Assembly (NCBI RefSeq): GCF_001295975.1
Contig: NZ_LJHU01000058.1
Span: 36,186-100,185 of the forward strand
Source of the DNA: Brevundimonas sp. AAP58
GTDB lineage: Bacteria > Pseudomonadota > Alphaproteobacteria > Caulobacterales > Caulobacteraceae
Length of the DNA: 64,000 nt
Direction of reading: 5' to 3'
Notes under the pieces: generated by a model
The model's database searches: none
Told to the model about the DNA's origin: nothing
Seen by the model: the letters and a program-made list of their open reading frames with translations, nothing else
Part shown: piece by piece, positions 11,762-21,295 of the stretch
How the letters are laid out: every line of letters begins with the position of its first letter
Position numbering within the stretch: the first letter of the stretch is position 1
Program-made: the position numbers and the translations under genes

Positions 11762-13059
11762 CCGCGACCCCCGTCGGTGCGCCGGTGAAGCCGGCCGGTC
11801 CGTTCTCCGCCTGGGAGGTGGGGCTCGCGCTCCGCTACCTGCGCGCCAAGCGCAAGGAGGGCGGGGTGGCGACCATCGCCATCATCAGCTTCGTCGGCAT
11901 CATGCTGGCGGTCGCCGTCCTGATCAGCGTGATGAGCATCATGGCCGGCTTCCGGTCCGAGCTGCTGGGCCGGATGCTGAGCTTCAACGGCCATATGTAC
12001 GTCCAGGGCCAGGTCCTGCAGGCCCCGGACCGCGACGCGGTGCTGGAGCGCATCGCGGCGGTGCCGGGGGTTCAGAGCGTCAGTCCTCTGACGGAAAATC
12101 AGGCTCTGGTCAGGGCCGCCGGGCAAACGACCGGAGCCTTCGTGCGGGGCCTGCGTCCGCAGGATCTGGGCTCGATGCAGTATGTCTCGTCCAGCCTGTC
12201 GGATCAGGCGCGCGCCAGCTTCGGTCGAGGGGCTTATGGCGGCGAGAATGTGCTGATCGGCCAGGCGCTCGCCGATGCGCTGGGCCTGCGGGTGGGCGAT
12301 CCCATCACCCTGTATTCCCCGACCGGCGCGGACAGCGCCTTCGGCAATCTCGGCGGGCTGGAGAAGACCTACGTCATCGGCGGGACCTATTCGTCGGGTA
12401 CGGCGGACTACGACCGGGCCTTCATCTTCATGCCGCTGGAGCAGGCGCAGCTGTTTTTCGGCAAGGAAGGCGTGTGGGACGTGATCGAGCTGAAGGTCGC
12501 CGATCCGGATCGGGTCGCGGACTATCTGGAACCGGTCGCCACGGCCGCCGGGCCGGGCGCCTTCGTTCAGGACTGGCGCGATCGCCTCGCCGCCTTCTGG
12601 GGTGCCTTGAAAGTCGAGCGGGTGGCCATGTCGATCATCCTGGGCCTGGTCGTCGCCATCGCGGCCATGAACATCATCTCCGGCATCGTCATGCTGGTGA
12701 AGAACAAGGGCCGCGACATCGCCATCCTGCGCACCATCGGGGCCAGTCCGTCGTCGATCCTGCGGGTCTTCTTCATGGCCGGGGCGACCATCGGCGTGGC
12801 CGGGACGCTGGCGGGGCTGACGTTGGGCCTGCTGTTCTGCCTGAACATCGGCGCGATCCAGCACTTCCTGGAGGCGATCACGGGCGTTCAGCTGTTCAAC
12901 GCCGACGTCTACATGCTCGACGCCATTCCGGCCCTGGTCGATCCGGTCGATGTCTTCTGGGTGGCGGTCTGGTCGCTGCTGATGAGCTGCGTGGCCAGCC
13001 TGCCGCCGTCGTGGAACGCGAGCCGGATCGATCCGGTGGAGGCCCTGCGCTTTGAGTGA
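11758..13059 (+). CDS. lolC: Lipoprotein-releasing ABC transporter permease (LolC/LolE)
   Basis: Inner-membrane permease that extracts outer-membrane lipoproteins for transfer to LolA. 433 residues with start TTG 11758, overlapping the proS stop (TTGA). One N-terminal transmembrane helix (about 41-64), a large periplasmic MacB-like domain, then three C-terminal helices with the FtsX signature ([20 protein letters not shown]). Only one permease gene is present, as in other organisms that use a LolF-like homodimer, so LolC versus LolE cannot be assigned with certainty. lolD overlaps its 3' end by eight bases. Confidence 0.93.
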   Translation: MTATPVGAPVKPAGPFSAWEVGLALRYLRAKRKEGGVATIAIISFVGIMLAVAVLISVMSIMAGFRSELLGRMLSFNGHMYVQGQVLQAPDRDAVLERIAAVPGVQSVSPLTENQALVRAAGQTTGAFVRGLRPQDLGSMQYVSSSLSDQARASFGRGAYGGENVLIGQALADALGLRVGDPITLYSPTGADSAFGNLGGLEKTYVIGGTYSSGTADYDRAFIFMPLEQAQLFFGKEGVWDVIELKVADPDRVADYLEPVATAAGPGAFVQDWRDRLAAFWGALKVERVAMSIILGLVVAIAAMNIISGIVMLVKNKGRDIAILRTIGASPSSILRVFFMAGATIGVAGTLAGLTLGLLFCLNIGAIQHFLEAITGVQLFNADVYMLDAIPALVDPVDVFWVAVWSLLMSCVASLPPSWNASRIDPVEALRFE

Positions 13060-13753
13060 TCCGGTCCTTTCGCTGCGGGGCGTGACCCGCACCTACGACA
13101 CGGCCCAGGGCGGGCTGACGGTGCTGAAGGGCGTCGATCTGGACATCTTCCCCGGCGAGCTGGTCGGGCTGATCGGGCCGTCGGGGTCGGGCAAGTCGTC
13201 GCTGCTGCATGCCGCCGGGCTGCTGGAGCGGCCGACGTCGGGGGAGGTGCGGATCGACGGCGAGGATGTCGGCGCGCTGGACGAGCGAGCCCGCACCCGA
13301 ATTCGGCTGAGCCGCGTGGGCTTCGTCTACCAGTTCCACCATCTGCTGCCGGAGTTCGATGCGCGCGACAACGTCGCCCTGCCGATGCGCATCGCGGGCT
13401 TTTCGGAAGCCGAGGCGCGGCGTCAGGCCGAGGAGACGCTGACGGCGCTCGGTCTCGGCGAACGCCTGACGCATCAGCCCGCGCAGCTGTCGGGCGGCGA
13501 GCAGCAGCGGGTGGCCATCGCCCGCGCCCTGGCCAATAAGCCGCGCTTGCTGCTGGCCGATGAGCCGACCGGCAACCTGGACCCGACCACCAGCCAGTCT
13601 GTGTTCGAGTCCCTGCGGGACCTGACCAAGACGACAGGCGTCGCGGCCCTGATCGCCACGCACAACATGGAGCTGGCCGGGCACATGGACCGGGTCTTCG
13701 CCCTGAAGGACGGCCATCTGGAAGAGCGGCAGGCCGAAAGCCGGGAATACTGA
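13052..13753 (+). CDS. lolD: Lipoprotein-releasing ABC transporter ATPase LolD
   Basis: ATP-binding subunit powering lipoprotein release, 233 residues. Start TTG 13052 overlaps the end of the permease gene. Walker A is GPSGSGKSS (about residues 44-52), the Q-loop region is VYQFHHLLPEF, the signature is LSGGEQQRVAIARAL, and Walker B is LLLADEPTGNLD. Full length for the MacB/LolD subfamily. Overlap with the permease argues for a coupled two-gene transporter unit. Confidence 0.96.
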   Translation: MSDPVLSLRGVTRTYDTAQGGLTVLKGVDLDIFPGELVGLIGPSGSGKSSLLHAAGLLERPTSGEVRIDGEDVGALDERARTRIRLSRVGFVYQFHHLLPEFDARDNVALPMRIAGFSEAEARRQAEETLTALGLGERLTHQPAQLSGGEQQRVAIARALANKPRLLLADEPTGNLDPTTSQSVFESLRDLTKTTGVAALIATHNMELAGHMDRVFALKDGHLEERQAESREY

Positions 13754-13807
13754 CGCAGCGGCGTTCGCGGCCTTCACCTGTGACGCTCACGGGCTTATGA
13801 GCGGCGC

Positions 13808-14392
13808 ATGACCTCCGACGACGTACTCGACGAATTCCGCTCCGCACGCGCGCTCCGGGAGGGGCACTTCGTCCTGTCCTCGGGGCTGCACAGCCCGGTC
13901 TTCCTGCAGAAGAACCTGGTGTTCATGGACGCCCGCCGCTGCGAGCGGCTGTGCAAGGCGCTGGCGGAGAAGATCACAGCGGCGGTCGGGCCGGTCGATG
14001 TGGCGATCTCGCCCGCCGTGGGCGGTATCATCCCCGGCTATGAGACCTCGCGGCATCTGGGGGTGCCGTCGATGTACGTCGAGCGCGAGGGCGGCGCCTT
14101 CAAGCTGCGGCGCGGCTTCCATGTCGAGCCCGGACAAAGGGTCGTCATGGTCGAGGACATCGTGACCACGGGTCTGTCCAGCCGGGAATGCATCGCGGCG
14201 ATCCATGCCGCAGGCGGCGAGGTCGTCGCGGCGGCCTGCATCGTCGATCGCTCGGGCGGGCGGGCCGACGTGGGCGTGCCTCTGGTGGCGCTGGCGACGT
14301 TGGACGTGCCGGCCTATCCGGCCGACGCCTTGCCGCCCGAGCTGGCGGCCCTGCCTGTCGAGGATCCGGGCAGTCGGAGGCTGGCCAAGTGA
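13808..14392 (+). CDS. pyrE: Orotate phosphoribosyltransferase
   Basis: Converts orotate and PRPP to orotidine 5'-phosphate in pyrimidine synthesis. 194 residues. The PRPP-binding motif is [13 protein letters not shown] (about residues 113-125), with the family features [15 protein letters not shown] near the N-terminus and [15 protein letters not shown] in the middle. It begins a new run pyrE-pdxJ-acpS-lepB-rnc-era after a 54-base gap behind lolD. Its stop overlaps the GTG start of pdxJ. Confidence 0.95.
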   Translation: MTSDDVLDEFRSARALREGHFVLSSGLHSPVFLQKNLVFMDARRCERLCKALAEKITAAVGPVDVAISPAVGGIIPGYETSRHLGVPSMYVEREGGAFKLRRGFHVEPGQRVVMVEDIVTTGLSSRECIAAIHAAGGEVVAAACIVDRSGGRADVGVPLVALATLDVPAYPADALPPELAALPVEDPGSRRLAK

Positions 14393-15159
14393 CCCCGACC
14401 CGCGTCCGCCTCGGCGTGAATATCGACCACGTCGCGACCGTTCGGAACGCGCGCGGCGGGACGTCGCCCGACCCGGTTCGCGCCGCGCGCGAGGCTCTGG
14501 CCACCGGGGCGGACGGCATCACGGCGCATCTGCGCGAGGATCGTCGGCACATCTCGGATGCCGACATCGACCACCTTTCGGCTGTGCTGCGCGAGCAGGA
14601 GCGACCGCTGAACCTCGAGATGGCCGTGACGCAGGAGATGCTGGCCATCGCCCTGCATCATCGGCCCCACGCCGTCTGCCTGGTGCCCGAGAAGCGCGAG
14701 GAGCGGACGACCGAGGGCGGGCTGGACGTTGTCGGCGGGCACAACTGGATCACCCCCTTCGTTGGCAAGCTGAACGAAGCAGGGGCGCGGGTGTCGCTGT
14801 TCATCGGGGCCGATCCGGCCCAGATCGAGGCGGCGCAGCGGACGGGTGCGGCGGTCGTCGAGCTGCACACAGGAGCCTACTGCGACGCCGTCCGCGAGGG
14901 GCGAGACGACGAGGCCGCCGCCGAGCTGGCCGTCCTGACCGCAGGGGCGGTTTATGCCCACGCCCTGGGCCTGGAGGTCCACGCGGGGCACGGCATCGAC
15001 TACGACACTGTCGCAGCCGTCGCGGCGATCCCCCAGATCATGGAACTGAACATCGGCCATTTCCTGATCGGGGAGGCCATCTTCGTTGGACTGGGTCCGG
15101 CGATCGGGCGCATGCGCGAGCTGATGGACGAGGCTCGAGGGCTGGAGCCGACCGCGTGA
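14389..15159 (+). CDS. pdxJ: Pyridoxine 5'-phosphate synthase
   Basis: Last step of de novo vitamin B6 synthesis in the DXP-dependent pathway, condensing 1-deoxyxylulose 5-phosphate with 3-amino-2-oxopropyl phosphate. 256 residues from GTG 14389. The TIM-barrel family motifs are [17 protein letters not shown] at the start, [21 protein letters not shown], and [10 protein letters not shown] followed by [14 protein letters not shown]. The start overlaps pyrE by four bases and the stop overlaps acpS, giving a tightly coupled operon. Confidence 0.96.
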   Translation: MTPTRVRLGVNIDHVATVRNARGGTSPDPVRAAREALATGADGITAHLREDRRHISDADIDHLSAVLREQERPLNLEMAVTQEMLAIALHHRPHAVCLVPEKREERTTEGGLDVVGGHNWITPFVGKLNEAGARVSLFIGADPAQIEAAQRTGAAVVELHTGAYCDAVREGRDDEAAAELAVLTAGAVYAHALGLEVHAGHGIDYDTVAAVAAIPQIMELNIGHFLIGEAIFVGLGPAIGRMRELMDEARGLEPTA

Positions 15160-15557
15160 TCATCGGCGTCGGGGCCGACCTGTCCGACATCCGGCGTATC
15201 CAGGCGTCGCTCGATCGGTTCGGCGACCGCTTCAAGAACCGCTGCTTCACTGAGCTGGAACGCAGACGCTCCGACCGCAAACCGGACGCGGCCTGGAGTT
15301 ACGCCAAGCGATTCGCCGCCAAGGAGGCTTGCGCCAAGGCTCTGGGCACCGGCATGCGGCGCGACGTCTACTGGAAGGACATGGGCGTGGTGAACCTGCC
15401 GAGCGGCCAGCCGACGCTGGCGCTGACCGGCCCGGCGGCGGCGCATCTGGCCCGGCTGACGCCGCCGGGGCACGAGGCGCGCATTCACCTGACGCTGTCG
15501 GACGAGCATCCCTACGCACTCGCCTTCGTGGTGATCGAAGCCTTGCCGATGGCGTAA
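15156..15557 (+). CDS. acpS: Holo-[acyl-carrier-protein] synthase
   Basis: Transfers 4'-phosphopantetheine from CoA to acyl carrier protein. 133 residues, GTG start overlapping the pdxJ stop. The first Mg-binding motif is [12 protein letters not shown] (aspartate near residue 7) and the second is [15 protein letters not shown], with glutamate and lysine as expected. pdxJ-acpS-lepB-rnc-era is a conserved alphaproteobacterial and gammaproteobacterial-like cluster. Confidence 0.95.
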   Translation: MIIGVGADLSDIRRIQASLDRFGDRFKNRCFTELERRRSDRKPDAAWSYAKRFAAKEACAKALGTGMRRDVYWKDMGVVNLPSGQPTLALTGPAAAHLARLTPPGHEARIHLTLSDEHPYALAFVVIEALPMA

Positions 15558-15618
15558 TCGCGCTATACCCGTGCGCGCGACGATCAGACCGCGTTCGGCG
15601 GGCGGGGACAGCGATTTC

Positions 15619-16785
15619 ATGGACGAAGAGCACAAGCGCGACGTGACGGAGGACTCCGAGCCGACCCCTGTCGAGACCCCGGACGCGCCCGTCGCCGAGC
15701 CTGCGGTCGATACCGGCGCCGGTGAGGTCGACGCCGCCGAAGCGGCCTTCGCGGCGTCCGAAAGCGGCACACCCGTGGAGCCAGACGCGCCGGTGGAGAC
15801 CTCCCCTGCTGAAGCAGGACCGGCTGTGTCTGAACCTGAGGCCGCCGCCGCGGCGCCGGAGCCTGAGCCCGTTCAACCCGCCGCGCCCGAACCGGTTCTG
15901 GCCACCGCTGCCGCCGGGACCGTCGCCGCCGCCTCCCGTCCGATCTGGAGCGATCAGGGCGACGCGCCCTTCGACGACGGCGGCAAGAAGGAGAAGATCC
16001 CGCCCGCCGCCCGGGTGAAGGATGATGACGACGACGGTGGACGCTCCGCGGGGTCAGAGACGCTGGAGATCGTCAAGACCATCGTCGTCGCGCTGGCCAT
16101 CGCCTTCGTGCTGCGGGTGCTGCTGTTCCAGCCCTTCACCATTCCGTCCGCCTCGATGGAGCCGAACCTCTACGAGGGCGACTACATCGTCGTATCCAAG
16201 TGGACCTACGGCTATTCCAAGTATTCCTCGGGCCTGCCGATCAATCTGCCGCTCGGCGAAGGCCGGGTCTTTGGCCGCGCGCCGGAGCGCGGCGACATCG
16301 TGGTGTTCAAGCTGCCCCGCGATAATCGTACTGACTACATCAAGCGCGTCATCGGTCTGCCGGGCGACCGGGTCCAGATGATCGCTAATGTGCTGCACAT
16401 CAACGGCCAGCCGGTGAACGACGTTGTCGTCAACCGCGGCGAGGTCGAAGACGTGTTCGGTCCGCGCTCGATGATCCAGGCGCGCGAGACCCTGCCGAAC
16501 GGCCGCTCGTTCCTGATTCAGGACTTCGGCCCGGGCGGCGATCTGGACGACACCCCAGTCTATGAGGTGCCGGCCGGCCACTACTTCATGATGGGCGACA
16601 ACCGCGACAACTCCATCGACAGCCGCGTTCAGGAGAGCGCCGGCGTCGGCCTGGTCCCGGAAGAGAACCTGGTCGGCAAGGCGGAGATCATCGCCTTCTC
16701 CTGGTCGCCGGGCGCCTCGCTGTTCAACCCGGTCAGCTGGTTCGCCAACGTCCGACCCAGCCGCTTCTTCCGCGTTCTGGATTGA
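15619..16785 (+). CDS. lepB: Signal peptidase I with long acidic N-terminal extension
   Basis: Cleaves signal peptides of exported proteins at the inner membrane. 388 residues from ATG 15619; the frame is open to 15571 (GTG), but ATG is preferred. The catalytic Ser is S179 in PSASMEPN and the general-base Lys is K242 in DYIKRVIGLPGDR; the C-terminal box is GDNRDNSIDSR. One transmembrane helix lies at about 153-173. The first 150 residues are an unusual Pro/Ala/Glu-rich, mostly acidic tail predicted to be cytosolic, making the protein much longer than typical alphaproteobacterial LepB. The stop overlaps the rnc start. Confidence 0.95.
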   Translation: MDEEHKRDVTEDSEPTPVETPDAPVAEPAVDTGAGEVDAAEAAFAASESGTPVEPDAPVETSPAEAGPAVSEPEAAAAAPEPEPVQPAAPEPVLATAAAGTVAAASRPIWSDQGDAPFDDGGKKEKIPPAARVKDDDDDGGRSAGSETLEIVKTIVVALAIAFVLRVLLFQPFTIPSASMEPNLYEGDYIVVSKWTYGYSKYSSGLPINLPLGEGRVFGRAPERGDIVVFKLPRDNRTDYIKRVIGLPGDRVQMIANVLHINGQPVNDVVVNRGEVEDVFGPRSMIQARETLPNGRSFLIQDFGPGGDLDDTPVYEVPAGHYFMMGDNRDNSIDSRVQESAGVGLVPEENLVGKAEIIAFSWSPGASLFNPVSWFANVRPSRFFRVLD

Positions 16786-17498
16786 TGGCCAACGCCAGAG
16801 CCGAAGCCGTGGCCGCTCTGGTCGATCGGCTCGGCCACCGGTTCGCCGATGCCGCCCTGCTGGAGCGGGCCCTGACCCATTCCAGCGTGGGGGAGGGGGC
16901 CGACAAGGCTGCCGGCAAGCCCGCGCGCCATAACGAGCGGCTGGAGTTTCTGGGCGACCGGGTGCTGGGCCTGCTGGTCGCGGATCGTCTGCATTCCGAG
17001 TTTCCAGAGGCCGACGAGGGCGAGTTGTCGTCGCGGCTGCACGCCCTGGTCGACAAACATGCCTGCGGGCGGGTGGGGGCGCGTCTGGGCGTCGGTCCCG
17101 CCATGCGCCTCTCGCCCGGCGAGACCAAGACCGGCGGCCGTCGCAAGGAAGGCGTCGTGGCCGACGCGGTCGAGGCCATCCTGGCGGCTGTCTGGCTTGA
17201 CGGCGGCATAGAGGCGGCGCGGCGGGTGTTCGAACGGGCCTGGGCCGAGGAGCTGGCCGCGCCCGCGCCGCGCGCGCTGAACAATCCGAAGTCGGCGTTG
17301 CAGGAGTGGTCGCAAGGGGCCGGACGGCCGCTGCCGACCTATCGCGTGGTGGGCCAGACCGGCTCGGATCATGCACCGACCTTCACCGTCGAGGTGTCGA
17401 TCCCCGGTGTGGAGCCCTTGACCGCGCAGGGACGTTCGCGTCAGGACGCGGAGAAGGCGGCGGCGACCGCCCTGCTGAAACGTGAAGGCGTGATTTGA
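16785..17498 (+). CDS. rnc: Ribonuclease III
   Basis: Double-strand-specific endoribonuclease that processes rRNA precursors and regulatory RNA duplexes. 237 residues from ATG 16785, sharing one base with the lepB stop. The catalytic signature NERLEFLGDRVLGLLVAD is near residues 47-64, the second acidic cluster is in VADAVEAILAAVWLDGG, and a dsRNA-binding domain occupies about 165-235 ending in GRSRQDAEKAAATALL. The era start overlaps its stop codon. Confidence 0.96.
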   Translation: MANARAEAVAALVDRLGHRFADAALLERALTHSSVGEGADKAAGKPARHNERLEFLGDRVLGLLVADRLHSEFPEADEGELSSRLHALVDKHACGRVGARLGVGPAMRLSPGETKTGGRRKEGVVADAVEAILAAVWLDGGIEAARRVFERAWAEELAAPAPRALNNPKSALQEWSQGAGRPLPTYRVVGQTGSDHAPTFTVEVSIPGVEPLTAQGRSRQDAEKAAATALLKREGVI

Positions 17499-18442
17499 CC
17501 GAGACCCCTCAGACCCGCGCGGGCTTCGCCGCCATCATCGGCGCGCCGAACGCGGGCAAGTCCACGCTCGTCAACCGCCTGACCGGATCCAAGGTGTCGA
17601 TCGTCACCCAGAAGGTGCAGACGACGCGGTTCCCCGTGCGCGGCATCGCCATGCACGGGAACGCCCAGATCGTTCTGGTCGACACGCCCGGCGTCTTCAC
17701 GCCGCGCCGTCGGCTGGACCGGGCCATGGTCGCCTCGGCCTGGGCGGGAGCGGATGACGCCGACGTGGTGGTGCATCTGGTCGACGCCGCCTCCCACATC
17801 GCCTCGGACGGCAAGGAGGGCTCGGCCGCGGACCGCAAGTCGGCCGAGGACACCGAGACCATCATCGCCAACCTGAAGGCGACCGGCACCAAGGTCATCC
17901 TGGCGCTGAACAAGATCGACGGGATGCGCCGCGACACCCTGCTGGCGCTGTCGCAGGCGCTGTTCGACACGGGCGTATACAGCGAGGTCTTCATGATCTC
18001 GGCCCTGTCCGGAGACGGGGTCGACGACCTGAAGACGCTGCTGGCTTTGGCCATGCCGGAGGGGCCGTGGCTCTATCCGGAGGACCAGTCGGCCGACGTG
18101 CCGCTGCGGGTGCTGGCGGCCGAGATCACGCGCGAGAAGGTCTATCTGCGCGTCCACGAGGAGCTGCCGTATTCGGCGGCGGTCGAGACCACGGCCTTCG
18201 ACGAGAAGGCCGACGGCTCGGCCCGGATCGAACAGACCATCTATGTCGAGCGCGAGAGCCAGAGGCCCATCGTGCTGGGCAAGGGCGGCCAGACACTGAA
18301 ATGGATTGGCCAGAAGTCGCGCGAGGAGCTGACCGAGCTGCTGGACCGGCCGGTGCACCTGTTCTTGACCGTCAAGGTCGATCCGAAGTGGCAGGACAGC
18401 CGGGCGCTCTACGCCCAGTTCGGGCTGGAGTTCGACGTCTAG
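17495..18442 (+). CDS. era: GTPase Era
   Basis: Essential GTPase that assists 30S subunit maturation by binding 16S rRNA. 315 residues from TTG 17495, overlapping the rnc stop. G1 is GAPNAGKST, G2 contains QKVQTTRFPVRG, G3 is DTPGV and G4 is NKID; the C-terminal KH domain (about 225-310) contains the signature KGGQTLKWIGQKSREEL. Usually recO follows directly; here a 4.3-kb block separates them. A GTG-started hydrolase begins one base after the stop. Confidence 0.96.
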   Translation: MTETPQTRAGFAAIIGAPNAGKSTLVNRLTGSKVSIVTQKVQTTRFPVRGIAMHGNAQIVLVDTPGVFTPRRRLDRAMVASAWAGADDADVVVHLVDAASHIASDGKEGSAADRKSAEDTETIIANLKATGTKVILALNKIDGMRRDTLLALSQALFDTGVYSEVFMISALSGDGVDDLKTLLALAMPEGPWLYPEDQSADVPLRVLAAEITREKVYLRVHEELPYSAAVETTAFDEKADGSARIEQTIYVERESQRPIVLGKGGQTLKWIGQKSREELTELLDRPVHLFLTVKVDPKWQDSRALYAQFGLEFDV

Positions 18443-18443
18443 G

Positions 18444-19679
18444 GTGTTCCAGGTTCCGCGTGACGCCGGGAACCACCCCCGGCTCTTCCTCGCCGTTGTC
18501 GCCCTGATCGGGCTGCTGCTGCTCGGCGCCGTCGCGGCCATCGCCGTGACCGTCAGCGCGCCTGAGCGGCTGGCCGAAAGCACCGCGCCTGTCCTGCCGC
18601 CGCGCCCGCCGGTCGTCGTTGTCGATGCCCTGCCGCAGTTGTCCGCCCGCCTGCGCCGCGAGGCGGACGCCGGACGCTTCATGGGCGGGGTGCTGGTGGC
18701 ACGCGGTGACGAGGTGCTGTTCCGTCAGGTCTATGGCGTCGCGGACGCCGACACCGGTCAGCCCCTGACCCTGTCGTCGAAGTTCCGACTGGCCAGCATT
18801 TCCAAGCAGTTCACGGCTGTTGCTGTCCTGAAACTGCAGGACGACGGCAAGCTGTCGGTCGACGATCTGGTGTGCCGCTGGATCCAGCCCTGCCCGGCGG
18901 CCTGGGCGCCGCTGCGGATCCATCACCTGATCTCGCACACCTCTGGAATCCCGGACCTGATGCAGCGGCCCGGCTGGGGCGTGCGTCGGACGACACCGGC
19001 CACCATGGCCGAGCTGACGGCGGATTCAGCGACCTATCGGCTGTCGTTCGTTCCGGGCGAGGAGCTTCGGTACAACAACGCGGGGTTCAATCTGGCGGCC
19101 GACATCGTCGAGCGTGCTTCGGGACAGGCATTCGGGGACTACCTCCACACAACCTTCTTCGAACCGCTGGGCATGGCCGACACCGGTCTCGGCGACGCGT
19201 CCGATCTCGTCGCGGGCCACGCCAACTTCCCCGGAGGCCTGACGCCGCAACGCCAGCCGAACGTCTCCATCATCCCGGGCGCGGGCGCGCTCTATTCGAC
19301 GCTGGACGACATGCTGGTCTGGAGCCGGGCGCTGCATGGCGGGCGACTGCTGTCGGCCGAGAGCTACGCCGCCATGGTCGCGGATCATGCGCCTCCGGAT
19401 CAGGGGCCGGAGCGGGGGCGGGTGCGACGCATCTGGGGGTATGGCGTCATGGCCAACCGGCTGGGCCGCCGCGTCAGCCCCGGCTTCGACGACATCCAGG
19501 TCTATCACACGGGCAGCTGGTCGGGGTTCCGCAACCTGATGAGCTGGCAGCCGGGCGGGCAGGTGACGGTCGTTGTCCTGACCAACAACTACCACCAGCA
19601 GGAACAGGTGTTCCTGACCACCCAGCAGGCGATGGCCGAGGCCCTGGGGCGGCCGTTCCCGACCGCCATGGTCCGTTAG
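18444..19679 (+). CDS. Serine hydrolase of the beta-lactamase/class C (AmpC-like) family
   Basis: 411 residues with GTG start 18444. A hydrophobic N-terminal segment (about 15-36) is a signal anchor, so the catalytic domain is probably periplasmic. The SxxK motif is S118-I-S-K121, the YxN motif is Y210-N-N212, and the third motif is H355-T-G357. This is the penicillin-binding-protein-like esterase/peptidase family; a true beta-lactamase role is not shown by these motifs. It follows era by one base and overlaps convergently by four bases with the reductase gene on the other strand. Confidence 0.88.
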   Translation: MFQVPRDAGNHPRLFLAVVALIGLLLLGAVAAIAVTVSAPERLAESTAPVLPPRPPVVVVDALPQLSARLRREADAGRFMGGVLVARGDEVLFRQVYGVADADTGQPLTLSSKFRLASISKQFTAVAVLKLQDDGKLSVDDLVCRWIQPCPAAWAPLRIHHLISHTSGIPDLMQRPGWGVRRTTPATMAELTADSATYRLSFVPGEELRYNNAGFNLAADIVERASGQAFGDYLHTTFFEPLGMADTGLGDASDLVAGHANFPGGLTPQRQPNVSIIPGAGALYSTLDDMLVWSRALHGGRLLSAESYAAMVADHAPPDQGPERGRVRRIWGYGVMANRLGRRVSPGFDDIQVYHTGSWSGFRNLMSWQPGGQVTVVVLTNNYHQQEQVFLTTQQAMAEALGRPFPTAMVR

Positions 19680-20335
19680 CCTTCTCGGCGCATCCGCTCC
19701 TGCCGCGCCTGCTCACGGTCGTTCTGGACCTGGGGCGCGATGGCGGCGGTCTCGACAGAACCGGCGGGGACATAGCGGCTGCAGATGACGCCCGAGGGGG
19801 AGTGTCGCGTCTCCGTCATTCGCCAGGCAGTGGCGGCGACCCCGTCGCGGAACAGCCGCTTGCCCTGACCCAGCACGATCGGAAAGACCATCAGGGTGAT
19901 CTCGTCGATCACGTCCGCCGCCAGTAGCGCCTGCGCCAGCTGGCCGCTGCCCTGGACCAGCAGATCGCGGTCGCCAGAGCTCTTCAGCCGACGCACCGCC
20001 TCGCCGGGGTCCCCCTCCAGCCTGTGGCTGTTGGCCCAGGTCAGGGGCGTGTCCGGGCCCGCGACGACGAATTTGTCGATGGCGTTGAAGGTTCGGCCGA
20101 TCTCGTCGTCCTGCTCGGGCCAGTGGGCGGCGAAGATCTCATAGGTCCTTCGGCCCAGCAGGAGGTCGTAGTCGCGGCCGATCCAGCCCTCCATCATCTC
20201 GCCGACGGTCTCGTCGAAATGGGGCGCCAGCCAGCCGCCGTAAGGGAAGCCGCCGGTCCAGTCCTCCGTCGGACCGCCGGGGGCCTGCACGACCCCGTCT
20301 ATCGTCAGGAAGGTGGAGAGGCGAACCTTGCGCAT
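19676..20335 (-). CDS. RibD C-terminal/dihydrofolate reductase-like protein
   Basis: 219 residues from ATG at 20335 (MRKVRLSTFLTIDGVVQAPG). The fold is that of the RibD reductase domain, with LLLGRRTYEIFAAHWP, the nucleotide-binding GDRDLLVQGSGQLAQALL segment and IDEITLMVFPIVLGQGKRLF. Family members are NADPH-dependent reductases of mostly unknown substrate. It is the last gene of a minus-strand unit led by an ArsR regulator; the VOC gene upstream ends two bases before its start. A longer open frame reaching 20746 overlaps that gene and is not real. Confidence 0.87.
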   Translation of the reverse strand: MRKVRLSTFLTIDGVVQAPGGPTEDWTGGFPYGGWLAPHFDETVGEMMEGWIGRDYDLLLGRRTYEIFAAHWPEQDDEIGRTFNAIDKFVVAGPDTPLTWANSHRLEGDPGEAVRRLKSSGDRDLLVQGSGQLAQALLAADVIDEITLMVFPIVLGQGKRLFRDGVAATAWRMTETRHSPSGVICSRYVPAGSVETAAIAPQVQNDREQARQERMRREG

Positions 20336-20337
20336 GG

Positions 20338-20781
20338 TCAGCCCCGACCGGGCGCCCAGCCCTCGGCCGGAATGGTGTTGACCATCCAGGGGATGCCGAA
20401 CCTGTCCGTCAGGTTGCCGTAGCCGGGCGACCAAAAGGTTTCTGAGAAGTCCATTCCGACCTTGCCGCCTTCGGCCAGGGCGCGGAACACGCGGCGGCCC
20501 TGCTCGATGTCGTCGGTATGGTAGGTGACGTCGAACCCGTTCTTGGGCTTGTCGATGTTGGGTGCCCACTCGGTGTCCATGTCGGCCCCCATGATCGCCT
20601 GATCGCCGACCTCCAGCCAGCAGTGCATCAGCCAGTCCTTGTAGTGCGGCGGCACCGGCATGTCCGGCGGGCCGTCGCCGTAGGGTAGGGCGGCGGTGAT
20701 CTTGCCGCCCAATACCTCGGCGTAGAACTCGAACGCGGCTCGGCATTCGCCCCTGAAACTCAGGCTCGTCACGATCTTCAT
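20338..20781 (-). CDS. VOC family protein (PhnB/glyoxalase-like)
   Basis: 147 residues. It has the vicinal-oxygen-chelate pattern of the PhnB-like subfamily: LSFRGECRAAFEFYAEVLGG at the N-terminus, IMGADM in the middle and a C-terminal FGIPWMVNTIP. These proteins lack assigned enzymatic activity in most genomes. Located in the ArsR-led minus-strand unit between an SRPBCC gene and the RibD-like reductase; the same companion genes recur in many Proteobacteria. Confidence 0.88.
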   Translation of the reverse strand: MKIVTSLSFRGECRAAFEFYAEVLGGKITAALPYGDGPPDMPVPPHYKDWLMHCWLEVGDQAIMGADMDTEWAPNIDKPKNGFDVTYHTDDIEQGRRVFRALAEGGKVGMDFSETFWSPGYGNLTDRFGIPWMVNTIPAEGWAPGRG

Positions 20782-20805
20782 GGTCGTCTCTCCCTTCTGT
20801 TCGAT

Positions 20806-21294
20806 TCAGTCCGGGTTGGCGGCCAGCCAGGCCTCCAGCCGGTCCAGCGTGGAGTTCCAGCCATATTCGTGGCCGGTCAGGCTGCGTTCGGACTTCAGGC
20901 CCTCGTGGGTGAAGTCCATGCGGGTGCGGCCGTCGTCGGTCTCATGCAGGACGACGGTGACCAGGGTGTCGGCCGGCGGGCCGTCCTCGTGGCTCTCGTC
21001 CCAGCGGAAGGTGAAGACCAGCCGTTCGGGCTCCACGATCTCGCGGTAGTGGCCGCCCTGCCAGAGGTCCTCGCCGGTCTCGACCGAGCGCAGGCAGGCG
21101 CGCCATTCGCCGCCGACGCGCAGATCGTTGAAGCCCTCGACCATCGGCCAGTCGGTGGGGCCCATCCAGTTCACTCGCATCTCCGGCCGCGTCCAGGCCA
21201 TCCAGACCAGGGCGCGCGGGGCGTCGAAGGTGCGCGTCAGGTCCAGCCGGTGGGGCAGGAGCGTCGGCAGCTCAGGGAGGGAGACAGCACTCAT
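20806..21294 (-). CDS. SRPBCC (AHSA1-like) domain protein
   Basis: 162 residues. Helix-grip (START/Bet v 1-like) fold of the AHSA1 subfamily: LTRTFDAPRALVWMAWTRPE opening, MGPTDWPM, VGGEWRACLRS, and the C-terminal GWNSTLDRLEAWLA. These small ligand-binding proteins often occur as pairs next to ArsR-type regulators. Its start is one base from the stop of the second SRPBCC gene upstream, so the two are cotranscribed. The ligand is unknown. Confidence 0.9.
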   Translation of the reverse strand: MSAVSLPELPTLLPHRLDLTRTFDAPRALVWMAWTRPEMRVNWMGPTDWPMVEGFNDLRVGGEWRACLRSVETGEDLWQGGHYREIVEPERLVFTFRWDESHEDGPPADTLVTVVLHETDDGRTRMDFTHEGLKSERSLTGHEYGWNSTLDRLEAWLAANPD

Positions 21295-21295
21295 C

